This document shows, one piece after another, positions 26,751-33,959 of a DNA stretch of 64,000 nt; within the stretch, counting starts at the first letter, position 1, and each line of letters starts with the position of its first letter. The stretch is from Parapedobacter sp051400755. GTDB taxonomy: Bacteria > Bacteroidota > Bacteroidia > Sphingobacteriales > Sphingobacteriaceae. The notes beneath the pieces are model-generated. The model was not told the origin of the DNA and did no database searches. It saw only the letters and a program-made list of their open reading frames with translations. Position numbers and translations under genes: made by a program. The stretch is from NCBI RefSeq assembly GCF_051400755.1, contig NZ_JBLFFL010000001.1, positions 248,001 through 312,000 of the forward strand. The letters are read 5' to 3'.

Positions 26751-27335
26751 TTACTCCTCCGTTTTTGTTTCTTCGCTGGCAGCTGCCTCATCGGCACCTT
26801 CAGCAGTTGCTTCAACTGCGGGTGTCTCTGCTGCTGCTTCATGAGTTTCTTCCACTTCGGGAGCTTCCTCAACAGGAGGCGTATTTTTGGCTTCAATGGC
26901 CGCAGCTATTTCAGCTTTCTTTTTCGCCTCGGCGGCCAATGCGGCTTTCTTGGCTTCATCTTTGGATTGCGTTAAGCTCTCCACTTTGCCTTGTATTTTA
27001 GATTCTTTGGTATTCAGCCACGCTTCAAACTTGGCATCCGCGGCAGCCTCATCAAAAGCACCCTTTTTCACACCGCCCAGCAAGTGCTTTTTATACAGCA
27101 CACCTTTGTAGGAAAGGATTGCCCGGGTGGTATCGGTAGGCTGCGCACCTTTTTCCAACCAATCAAGCGCCTTGTCGAAATTGAGGTCGATGGTCGCGGG
27201 ATTCGTATTCGGGTTATAAGCGCCTATGCGCTCGATAAATTTACCGTCGCGTGGAGCACGCGAATCGGCCACTACTACGTGGTAAAAAGGCTTGCCTTTT
27301 TTACCGTGTCTCTGCAATCTGATTTTAACTGCCAT
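26751..27335 (-). CDS. rpsP: 30S ribosomal protein bS16 with long acidic/alanine tail
   Basis: Small-subunit ribosomal protein. 194 residues from MAVKIRLQRHGKKGKPFYHV. The first about 85 residues are the conserved bS16 fold, including VVADSRAPRDGKFIERIGAY and NPNTNPATIDLNFDKALDWL. A tail of about 100 residues rich in Ala, Glu and Lys follows, a known Bacteroidota extension without fixed sequence. Start chosen at the conserved MAVKIRL; the upstream 20 codons have no family support and contain the 5' leader. First gene of rpsP-rimM. Confidence 0.95.
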   Translation of the reverse strand: MAVKIRLQRHGKKGKPFYHVVVADSRAPRDGKFIERIGAYNPNTNPATIDLNFDKALDWLEKGAQPTDTTRAILSYKGVLYKKHLLGGVKKGAFDEAAADAKFEAWLNTKESKIQGKVESLTQSKDEAKKAALAAEAKKKAEIAAAIEAKNTPPVEEAPEVEETHEAAAETPAVEATAEGADEAAASEETKTEE

Positions 27336-27392
27336 TTTCTTTGTTAATATATGTATCCAACATAGCCCCCGGAGCCTTGTGCTGCGGGGCTG

Positions 27393-27425
27393 CAAAGATA
27401 GTTAATTATTTGATAACTAAAGCAA
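27393..27425 (-). promoter_or_regulatory. rpsP promoter
   Basis: On the minus strand: TTG (rc of 27423-27425), 22-base spacer, TATCTTTG (rc of 27393-27400). The 50-base leader that follows can fold AGCCCC against GGGGCT (27388-27362), a possible autoregulatory stem. Confidence 0.65.
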
Positions 27426-27450
27426 GCGACCACCTTTATTTTTGATCCCG

Positions 27451-28329
27451 TCATTGCTCATAACCGAACCGCTTGAGGTAATTGCTTTTCTTTCGCCAAT
27501 CCGGGATCACTTTTACAAAAAGCTCCAAAAACACGTTCCGCCGCAGAAACTCTTCAATATCCTTCCGGGCATAAGTCCCCACTTTCTTGATCATGCTTCC
27601 GGCATTGCCGATGATGATATTTTTTTGTGAATCACGCTCCACGATAATTTCCGCGCTGATTCGGGTAATGTACTGCTCTTCTTTGAAGGCCGTAACGACC
27701 ACCTCGGTACTATAGGGGATTTCCTTCTCGTAGAGCTTAAAAACCTTCTCGCGTATGATCTCCGACACGAAAAAACGCTCATTTTTATCCGTAAGCGTGT
27801 CTTTTTCGTAATACGGCGGGTGTTCGGGAAGACGGTCCAAAATAAACTGCATCACTGCCGCTATATTATGACCATGCAGTGCGGATACCGCAAAGACGAC
27901 CTCCGGATTCACTGTCGCCTGCCAATAGGTGATTTTATTTTTGACATCGGTTTCAGTGGATTTATCAATCTTGTTGATCAATACCGCTACCGGTGATTCG
28001 GTCTGTTTCAACTTGTCGATCACATCGCTTTCGTCGTATTTTTCATTGATGTCCGTCACCAACAAGATAATATCGGCATCGATGAGCGATCCTTGTACAG
28101 CACTCATCATCGATTCCTGTAACGTGTACGCCGGCTTGATCACCCCCGGAGTATCCGAAAATACGATTTGATATTCCGGTTCGTTCACGATTCCAATAAT
28201 CCGGTGCCGGGTCGTCTGTGCCTTAGGCGTCACAATTGCCATCTTCTCTCCCACCAACGCGTTCATAAGCGTAGACTTACCCGCGTTGGGTTTTCCAATA
28301 ATACTGACGAATCCGGCCTTATGCGACAT
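27451..28329 (-). CDS. era: GTPase Era
   Basis: Essential GTPase that binds the 3' end of 16S rRNA during 30S assembly. 292 residues from MSHKAGFVSIIGKPNAGKST. The G1 P-loop is GKPNAGKST, the G2 region TTRHRIIGIV, G3 DTPG, and G4 NKIDK. The C-terminal KH domain contains the RNA-binding GNAGSMIKKVGTYARKDIEE. The start was placed at the conserved MSHKAGFV, not 18 codons upstream, since the longer frame overlaps the divergent tRNA promoter. Confidence 0.95.
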   Translation of the reverse strand: MSHKAGFVSIIGKPNAGKSTLMNALVGEKMAIVTPKAQTTRHRIIGIVNEPEYQIVFSDTPGVIKPAYTLQESMMSAVQGSLIDADIILLVTDINEKYDESDVIDKLKQTESPVAVLINKIDKSTETDVKNKITYWQATVNPEVVFAVSALHGHNIAAVMQFILDRLPEHPPYYEKDTLTDKNERFFVSEIIREKVFKLYEKEIPYSTEVVVTAFKEEQYITRISAEIIVERDSQKNIIIGNAGSMIKKVGTYARKDIEEFLRRNVFLELFVKVIPDWRKKSNYLKRFGYEQ

Positions 28330-28343
28330 TTTTTGCAATTTGA

Positions 28344-28375
28344 TTTGTTTTGCAAAGAAACAAATTATATCTTTG
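28344..28375 (+). promoter_or_regulatory. tRNA-fMet promoter
   Basis: TTTG (28344-28347), 20-base spacer, TATCTTTG (28368-28375): the best match to the Bacteroidota consensus in the window. Transcription would start near 28381, giving a 5' leader of about 64 bases removed by tRNA processing. Confidence 0.75.
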
Positions 28376-28444
28376 CAGTCCAATTCGGAAAAGAATTAAA
28401 AATCCGGTCGCAATGCCGGAATCTAAATAAAGATAAAGACACAT

Positions 28445-28517
<73 letters not shown>

Positions 28518-28527
28518 CTAAATCATT

Positions 28528-28559
28528 AGGGATTGTCAACAGGATTGTCAATCCCTTTT
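28528..28559 (+). terminator. Terminator of tRNA-fMet
   Basis: AGGGATTG (28528-28535) pairs with CAATCCCT (28549-28556) across a 13-base loop and is followed by TTT. Confidence 0.75.
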
Positions 28560-28585
28560 GCATTTTATTTTAGTAAGCCCTTAAG

Positions 28586-29695
28586 CTAACTCTCCAATAT
28601 ACGAATCAGGTCATCATTGATGTAAAATACTTCCCGTCCATCCTTCATGGGCGTAAGTATCCCAACTTCTACCAATTCCCCGAAATATTTGGTCAATGTC
28701 GTTCTGGATGATATGTGCAATGCATCCCCGATCAACCTCGGCTTTATGTAGGGCTGGCTGAACAGCAACTCATTCACTTCTTTACTATACCATTTAATCC
28801 GTGGCTTTGCATGTTCCAGCGTAGATTCCATTTGGCTGAGTATGCTACTGATGAGTTGATTGGTCAACATCGATGTTTTCTCCACGGCATCCAGCATATA
28901 GAGTATCCAAGGTTTCCACCTGCCTCGTTGAGTAACAACGCCCAGGTTGTAATAATAGTCGTCTTTGTGGATAATGATATATTTGGAAAGATAGAGGACC
29001 GGCTGGTCAAGCAGGCCCTTGTTGACCAGATAGAGGAGGTTTAAGACCCTACCCGTGCGGCCATTCCCATCCGGGAATGGGTGTATCGCTTCAAACTGGT
29101 AATGGGCTATGCACATTTTGAGCAATGGGTCTGTATCGAACAGCACATCATCATTCATGTAATCGAGTAGGTTATCCATCATTTTCTCAATGACACCTTG
29201 CCCCCGTGGCGGTGTGTAGATTACCTCACCCGACCTAAACTCACTCTGTCCTCTTTGAATCACTGTCAATGAATGTGGGGGCCGCAATCCTCCTGATGTA
29301 TTTTTAATTTGTCTGAAAATAGCTGCGATACTTTCCAAGTCAACGCTTCCTGTTTCCTTTATACGCTTATATCCCTCCCATAGTGCCTCACGGTATCGCA
29401 ACACTTCCTTTGTGGCTAGATTTGCATTTTCTTCTTGAATAGTGTCCGACACGGCTTTATAAAGCTCGTCCTCCGTGGTAAAGATGTTCTCGATTGCTGA
29501 CGATGCCTTAGCTTCTTGAAGGGAAACTGTATTGATCAACATATAGGGATTGGGTAACCGCTGCACGTTGCTGTTTGCAGCGGCCAATGCCCGGGATGAA
29601 CTGACCAGTTTTTTCAATATGTCCACATCCTCCGCTATGCCAACTGGAGGTAGCATAGGAAGATTATTAAATGGTTTTGTCCTGTCGTAAGCCAT
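28586..29695 (-). CDS. fic: Fic-family AMPylase with inhibitory helix and C-terminal winged helix
   Basis: 369 residues. The Fic core motif HPFPDGNGRTGR spans residues 205-216 with the catalytic His205 intact, predicting transfer of AMP (or another nucleotide) to protein side chains. An N-terminal inhibitory motif S65-xxx-E69-N70 (SSAIEN) fits the (S/T)xxxE(G/N) rule of class II Fic proteins, which keep themselves inactive in cis. The C-terminal 70 residues (IGDALHISSRTTLTKYFGEL) look like a winged helix, so DNA binding and autoregulation are possible. No antitoxin gene is adjacent. Three TGGACACAT repeats lie just upstream. Target protein unknown. Confidence 0.9.
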   Translation of the reverse strand: MAYDRTKPFNNLPMLPPVGIAEDVDILKKLVSSSRALAAANSNVQRLPNPYMLINTVSLQEAKASSAIENIFTTEDELYKAVSDTIQEENANLATKEVLRYREALWEGYKRIKETGSVDLESIAAIFRQIKNTSGGLRPPHSLTVIQRGQSEFRSGEVIYTPPRGQGVIEKMMDNLLDYMNDDVLFDTDPLLKMCIAHYQFEAIHPFPDGNGRTGRVLNLLYLVNKGLLDQPVLYLSKYIIIHKDDYYYNLGVVTQRGRWKPWILYMLDAVEKTSMLTNQLISSILSQMESTLEHAKPRIKWYSKEVNELLFSQPYIKPRLIGDALHISSRTTLTKYFGELVEVGILTPMKDGREVFYINDDLIRILES

Positions 29696-29720
29696 ATATG
29701 TTCAAAAATCATATTAATAT

Positions 29721-29799
29721 TGGACACATATGCAAATTAATAAAATAAAATGGACACATTCCAATCATACGTTCACTTTAATTAAAAAAATGGACACAT
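29721..29799. repeat. Three phased TGGACACAT direct repeats at the fic start
   Basis: TGGACACAT occurs at 29721-29729, 29751-29759 and 29791-29799. Spacings of 30 and 40 bases are whole helical turns, so all three face the same side of the DNA. The nearest copy is 26 bases upstream of the fic start codon, inside the promoter region. Confidence 0.6.
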
Positions 29800-29846
29800 A
29801 AAGGTTTCAAGTCCACCTAATGTACACGTTTTAAAAAAACAAGACT

Positions 29847-30130
29847 ATGGACAATCCGGTTACTGAGGGGAAACCAAAGATAATACCTACCACCTCGTTG
29901 ACTTAGCGGTCCGATACATCTTGATGACGAGGGTTGGTTTTACGTAAAAACTTATAAAGTCAAAGCCCCCAAATGGCGGACATTCAGAAAAACAGGATCC
30001 AAATCAACGGCCTCCTCGTTGCGCGGGTTATGATTTAGCCATCGAAGCGGACGCGCGGGAAACGCCTCCTGCTGGCCCCAAGCAGCCGATGACCCCATGT
30101 ATTGGGACACAACATTTAGACCAGCATACA
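29847..30130 (+). pseudogene. Possible degraded coding remnant
   Basis: No intact gene lies between 29696 and 30164. On the plus strand three short open stretches in different frames follow one another: MDNPVTEGKPKIIPTTS from 29847, then LSGPIHLDDEGWFYVKTYKV and KAPKWRTFRKTG, then AGYDLAIEADARETPPAGPK. The composition looks protein-like and would join with two frameshifts. No family recognised. It may equally be non-coding. Confidence 0.25.
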
Positions 30131-30164
30131 ACTGCTTTTAGCGAGATATTAAAGCTTCACGCAA

Positions 30165-31061
30165 TCAGTTCAAATTCCTGTACTCATTAGGAGTATAGCC
30201 TACACGCTGTTTGAAAAGCCTGCTAAAATGCTGAGGATATTTAAAACCCAACTCGTACGCAATTTCGTTAATTGTCTTACTGCCGTCAAAAATCTTATTC
30301 TTTGCAATGTCAATTATCTTGTTCTGGATATATTCCTGTGCCGTTTTCCCTGTTTCCTTTTTTATCAGGTCGCCAAAATAATTAGACGATAAATGAAGTT
30401 CATTTGCAAAGTGCGCCACAGCAGGCAAACCGATACTATAGGGTTTTTCGGATTCGAAATAGCTATTCAGTAGATTTTCAAACCTTTCCAACATTCCCTT
30501 ATTGACATGTTCACGGGTAATAAACTGGCGGTCATAAAACCGCTCACAGTAATTCAGGAACAATTCAATATTGGATGCGATCAACTTTTTACTATGCCTG
30601 TCTACCGATTGGCCCAGTTCGTTCGCTATATTGGAAAAACAATCGAAAACAATTCCCCTTTCCTTTTCAGATAGATGCAATGCCTCATTGGTGTTGTAGC
30701 TGAAAAAGCTATACTCGTTCAGACTCCTGGCAAGGGGCGAGCCTTTTATCAAGTCCGGATGGAAAACCAGTCCATGTCCCATTGGCTGGTAATAATCCAC
30801 CTTGTTTTCCACGTCGATCACCTGTCCGGGAGAAATGAATACCAACGTACCTGCCTCGTAGTCGTAATAATTACAACCATACTTTAAATCGCCACAGTGT
30901 ATCTCCTTAAGAAAAACACAGTACAGCGCAAAGGTCATGCGGGACCCCGTCCTTTCCTTCGCCTTAGAGAAATCAACGATACTGACCAACGGATGCAGCG
31001 TTTCATGGTTATTGAATGCATTGTATTGGCTTACTGTATCAAAATGATAGGCCTTTTCCAT
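30165..31061 (-). CDS. AraC-family transcriptional regulator
   Basis: 298 residues from MEKAYHFDTVSQYNAFNNHE. The N-terminal half is a cupin-like sensing domain; the C-terminal 100 residues hold the double helix-turn-helix, with ELHLSSNYFGDLIKKETGKT as first recognition region and INEIAYELGFKYPQHFSRLF then KQRVGYTPNEYRNLN as the classic AraC ending. It is divergent from the six-gene exported esterase operon starting at 31300 and is its likely activator. A 34-base element in the shared gap, repeated at 32359, is the candidate operator. Effector unknown; an ester or its hydrolysis product would be logical. Confidence 0.9.
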   Translation of the reverse strand: MEKAYHFDTVSQYNAFNNHETLHPLVSIVDFSKAKERTGSRMTFALYCVFLKEIHCGDLKYGCNYYDYEAGTLVFISPGQVIDVENKVDYYQPMGHGLVFHPDLIKGSPLARSLNEYSFFSYNTNEALHLSEKERGIVFDCFSNIANELGQSVDRHSKKLIASNIELFLNYCERFYDRQFITREHVNKGMLERFENLLNSYFESEKPYSIGLPAVAHFANELHLSSNYFGDLIKKETGKTAQEYIQNKIIDIAKNKIFDGSKTINEIAYELGFKYPQHFSRLFKQRVGYTPNEYRNLN

Positions 31062-31082
31062 AGCTCTTGCCTTTTGCTTATA

Positions 31083-31090
31083 CAAAAGTA
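31083..31090 (-). promoter_or_regulatory. -7 box of the araC-type gene
   Basis: TACTTTTG on the minus strand (rc of CAAAAGTA) lies 22 bases before the ATG at 31061. No -33 TTG at the right distance. Confidence 0.45.
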
Positions 31091-31132
31091 GGCATAATGA
31101 TATAAGAATAACCGCCAGTAGCGCTCAATCCG

Positions 31133-31166
31133 TAATATTGGTAGTAAAACCAGTAATTCATATACC
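31133..31166 (+). promoter_or_regulatory. Candidate AraC operator, copy 1
   Basis: This 34-base stretch starting TAATATTGGTAGTAAAACC and ending CATATACC matches 32359-32392 at 30 of 34 positions. It lies in the gap between the divergent regulator and the first hydrolase, 22 bases before a degenerate -7 box GAACTTTG (31188-31195). Confidence 0.55.
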
Positions 31167-31299
31167 AATTCCCAGTGTATCAAATCGGAACTTTGTTTTG
31201 TAATAAACGCCGCATTGGCAAACATCAAAATTTCAGGCGAACGCTGCCCTGCACAATTACAGGCGAGGGTTGGCAAATAGACTAAAAACAAAACTAATT

Positions 31300-32361
31300 A
31301 TGCAAAAAATGAATGCTCTGTTATGGTGTGCCATCGTCATCATCATTTCATCGTGTACCACAACAAAAGAAAACAACGATGGCAATCTGGTAATCAAAGA
31401 ACAGGGAGCCTTCTCGGCGGGTGGCACAGTAATGACGAGCGAAGGTACATTTGACCCCCTCAAACCGTGGTATGAGCCACAAGGCGGGCAGACACGGCAC
31501 GGTGATCACGCCGATGTGTTCTACCAAATCCCCGTAAATGCAAAAAACCATTCAATGGTGTTCCTGCACGGCTACGGACAATCCAAACGCAGTTGGCAGA
31601 CCACCGCTGACGGGCGGGAGGGTTTTGCGGACATCTTTTTAAGAAAGGGCTATGGTGTCTATCTCGTTGACCAGCCGGGGCGTGGCGACGCGGGACAGGC
31701 CACGAAGCCTGCCCAAATCACCGCAACGCCTGATGACCAAACCTGGTTTACGCAATTCCGTATCGGGCAGTATCCTGACTTCTACGATGGTGTGCAGTTT
31801 CCGAAAGACAGTTTATCGCTGGACAGGTTTTTCCGTATGATGACCCCGAACACGGGCAATGTGGATGAAGCAACGATCGTGGATGCAATGTCTGCGGTGT
31901 TTGACAAGTCGGGAGACGGTATTTTATTTACGCATTCCGCAGGTGGCTCGCCGGGTTGGAAAACTGCCATTAAAAACGGGCGCGTAAAGGCGGTTGTCGC
32001 CTACGAACCGGGCGGATTTGCTTTTCCCGAAGGCGAAGCACCCGAAGGCAACCGTGGCGGGGCAGGCATACCACTTGAGGAATTTAAGAGGCTGACCAAA
32101 ATCCCTATCGTCGTTTATTTTGGCGACAACATACCGAAAGAGGAAACGAATGCCGCTTCGCTGAACTTTTGGCGCAATGTGCTTGCCACTGCCCGGCAAT
32201 GGGCGAAGGTGGTAAACGCTCACGGTGGCGATGTATCCATTGTCCACTTACCCGAAATAGGCATAAAAGGCAACACGCACTTTCCCTTTTCCGATCTGAA
32301 CAATATTGAAATAGCCGACCTATTGTCCGAATGGTTAAGGGAAGAAGGGCTGGATAAGTAA
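31300..32361 (+). CDS. Alpha/beta-hydrolase lipoprotein (paralogue A)
   Basis: 353 residues. The lipoprotein signal ends at Cys19 (IIISSC|TTTKEN). The mature domain is an alpha/beta hydrolase: MVFLHGYGQSKRSWQTT with the oxyanion-side HG, the nucleophile in ILFTHSAGGSPGW (THSxxG instead of GxSxG), VAYEPGGFAFPEGE, and the C-terminal catalytic His in EIGIKGNTHFPFSDLNN. Clearly paralogous to the gene at 36747-37823 over its whole length, with the same nucleophile context and ending. Probably a periplasm-facing esterase of unknown substrate. First gene of the AraC-linked operon. Confidence 0.82.
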   Translation: MQKMNALLWCAIVIIISSCTTTKENNDGNLVIKEQGAFSAGGTVMTSEGTFDPLKPWYEPQGGQTRHGDHADVFYQIPVNAKNHSMVFLHGYGQSKRSWQTTADGREGFADIFLRKGYGVYLVDQPGRGDAGQATKPAQITATPDDQTWFTQFRIGQYPDFYDGVQFPKDSLSLDRFFRMMTPNTGNVDEATIVDAMSAVFDKSGDGILFTHSAGGSPGWKTAIKNGRVKAVVAYEPGGFAFPEGEAPEGNRGGAGIPLEEFKRLTKIPIVVYFGDNIPKEETNAASLNFWRNVLATARQWAKVVNAHGGDVSIVHLPEIGIKGNTHFPFSDLNNIEIADLLSEWLREEGLDK

Positions 32362-32392
32362 TATTGGCAGTAATACCCGTAATCCATATACC
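32359..32392 (+). promoter_or_regulatory. Candidate AraC operator, copy 2
   Basis: 34 bases, starting TAATATTGGCAGTAATACCC and ending CATATACC, 30/34 identical to 31133-31166 and in the same orientation. It starts at the stop codon of the first hydrolase gene and ends 34 bases before the next start, so the second gene may be separately activated. Confidence 0.55.
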
Positions 32393-32425
32393 GGAAAGCC
32401 TGGTTTAGTGGAATAATGTATAATA

Positions 32426-33472
32426 ATGGAAAAGATAAAATTTATAATAGTCGCCATGTTTATGGCAACAGGTGTCATCTCTTCGGCTCAGGACAAATCA
32501 AAAAATCTCTTTGGCCTTGTATATGGTGATGCGATCAGAGAAAACGAAAAGGGAAAGGTGAATATCCATCCGGTAACCTACAAACTGAACGGGATCGATA
32601 TCGCGGCCAATGTTTATACGCCTGCCGGTTACGATGCATCCAAGAAATATCCGGCAGTCGTGGTCGCCCACCCTAACGGTGGTATAAAAGAGCAGACAGC
32701 CGGGCTATATGCGCAACGTCTGGCAGAGGCAGGTTATATAACCATTGCTGCGGACGCTGCGTTCCAAGGGGCAAGCGGCGGAGAGCCGCGCCATACGGAC
32801 AACCCTGCATACCGGACAGAAGATGTCCATGGTATGGCCGACTTCATTGCAAGGTATCCGGGGGTTGATGCAAGCCATTTAGGTGCTTTGGGTATCTGTG
32901 GCGGTGGTGGCTATACGTTAAAAGCAGCCCAATCGGATAAGCGGTTTAAAGCCGTCGCAACGTTGAGTATGTTCAATTCCGGTGAGGTAAGACGCAATGG
33001 CTTCCAGAACTCACAATTGAACACCATTCAGGAACGCCTGAAACAAGCAACAGAAGCCCGTGCGCAGGAAGCAGCCGAAGGTGAAATTATTTATGCAGGC
33101 GTGGCGAGCATAACGGATGAAGAAATCGCGAAAACCCCGACCGACCTTTACCGTGAAGGCTTCGAGTACTATTACAGGACCCACGCACATCCAAATTCCA
33201 CCTTTCTATATACCATGAGCAGCCTGCTTGACCTGATGACCTGGGATGCCACTACGAATATGGACCTGATCGACCAGCCCCTATTGATGATGGCAGGCAG
33301 TAAGGCCGATACGAAATATATGACGGATGAGGCATTCAGCAAGGCTACCAATGCAAAAAATAAGGAACTTTTCCTTATAGACGGGGCCACACATATACAG
33401 ACCTACTGGAAACCGGAATATGTAAACCAAGCGGTAACCAAATTGGTCGATTTCTTTAGTAAAAACCTTTAA
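32426..33472 (+). CDS. Exported dienelactone-hydrolase-like alpha/beta hydrolase
   Basis: 348 residues. A signal peptide ends at ISSAQ near residue 22. The hydrolase domain has PAVVVAHPNGGIKEQTAGLY (oxyanion region) and LGALGICGGGGYTLKAA, where Cys158 takes the nucleophile place (GxCxGG), as in dienelactone hydrolases and unlike serine esterases. The acid and His would be in LLMMAGSKADTKYMTD and LFLIDGATHIQTYWKP. In the operon it sits between a lipoprotein hydrolase and an NTF2-like gene. Substrate unknown; a lactone or strained ester is plausible. Confidence 0.8.
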   Translation: MEKIKFIIVAMFMATGVISSAQDKSKNLFGLVYGDAIRENEKGKVNIHPVTYKLNGIDIAANVYTPAGYDASKKYPAVVVAHPNGGIKEQTAGLYAQRLAEAGYITIAADAAFQGASGGEPRHTDNPAYRTEDVHGMADFIARYPGVDASHLGALGICGGGGYTLKAAQSDKRFKAVATLSMFNSGEVRRNGFQNSQLNTIQERLKQATEARAQEAAEGEIIYAGVASITDEEIAKTPTDLYREGFEYYYRTHAHPNSTFLYTMSSLLDLMTWDATTNMDLIDQPLLMMAGSKADTKYMTDEAFSKATNAKNKELFLIDGATHIQTYWKPEYVNQAVTKLVDFFSKNL

Positions 33473-33491
33473 TATAAAACCTTTAATGGAT

Positions 33492-33938
33492 ATGAAAGCA
33501 TTAATTTTTGGATTATTCTTAACCGTCATGGGCGCACAATGGGCCCTTGCACAGAACGCTGATGCAGACGGGGAAATCATCAAACTGTCCAGGGAAAAAT
33601 GGCAGTGGATGGCAGACAAAAACATTGAATTGCTGGATAATCTCTTTGATGAAAAATCCGTGTTTGTCCACATGGGCGGATCGTGGGGGAAACAGCGGGA
33701 AATCGACGTTATCAGGGATGGCGGTATCTGGTATAAAAAAGCGGATATACACGAAGTATCCGTGAACATCATCGACAATACGGCCATCCTTCTGAACCGG
33801 ATTGACCTGTTGGCCATTGTGGGTGGGAATGAAGTAACCAATCCGTTCATGGTGACGGAAGTCTATGTAAAACGGGACGGGGACTGGAAATTAGGCTCGC
33901 TATCGTTTACCAGATTGATGACACCGTCAAGCAGATAA
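33492..33938 (+). CDS. Exported NTF2-like (DUF4440/SnoaL-type) protein
   Basis: 148 residues from MKALIFGLFLTVMGAQWALA, a signal peptide cleaved before QNADADG. The mature domain of about 128 residues has the cone-shaped NTF2-like pattern: an opening helix KLSREKWQWMADKNIELLDN, strand FDEKSVFVHMGG, and closing strands VYVKRDGDWKLGSLSFTRLM. Such proteins are isomerases, hydrolases or binding modules; nothing specific can be assigned. The start 6 bases upstream (33486) is also possible. It lies 19 bases after the previous stop, within the operon. Confidence 0.75.
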   Translation: MKALIFGLFLTVMGAQWALAQNADADGEIIKLSREKWQWMADKNIELLDNLFDEKSVFVHMGGSWGKQREIDVIRDGGIWYKKADIHEVSVNIIDNTAILLNRIDLLAIVGGNEVTNPFMVTEVYVKRDGDWKLGSLSFTRLMTPSSR

Positions 33939-33959
33939 CAACCATTAAAAACCTATAAA

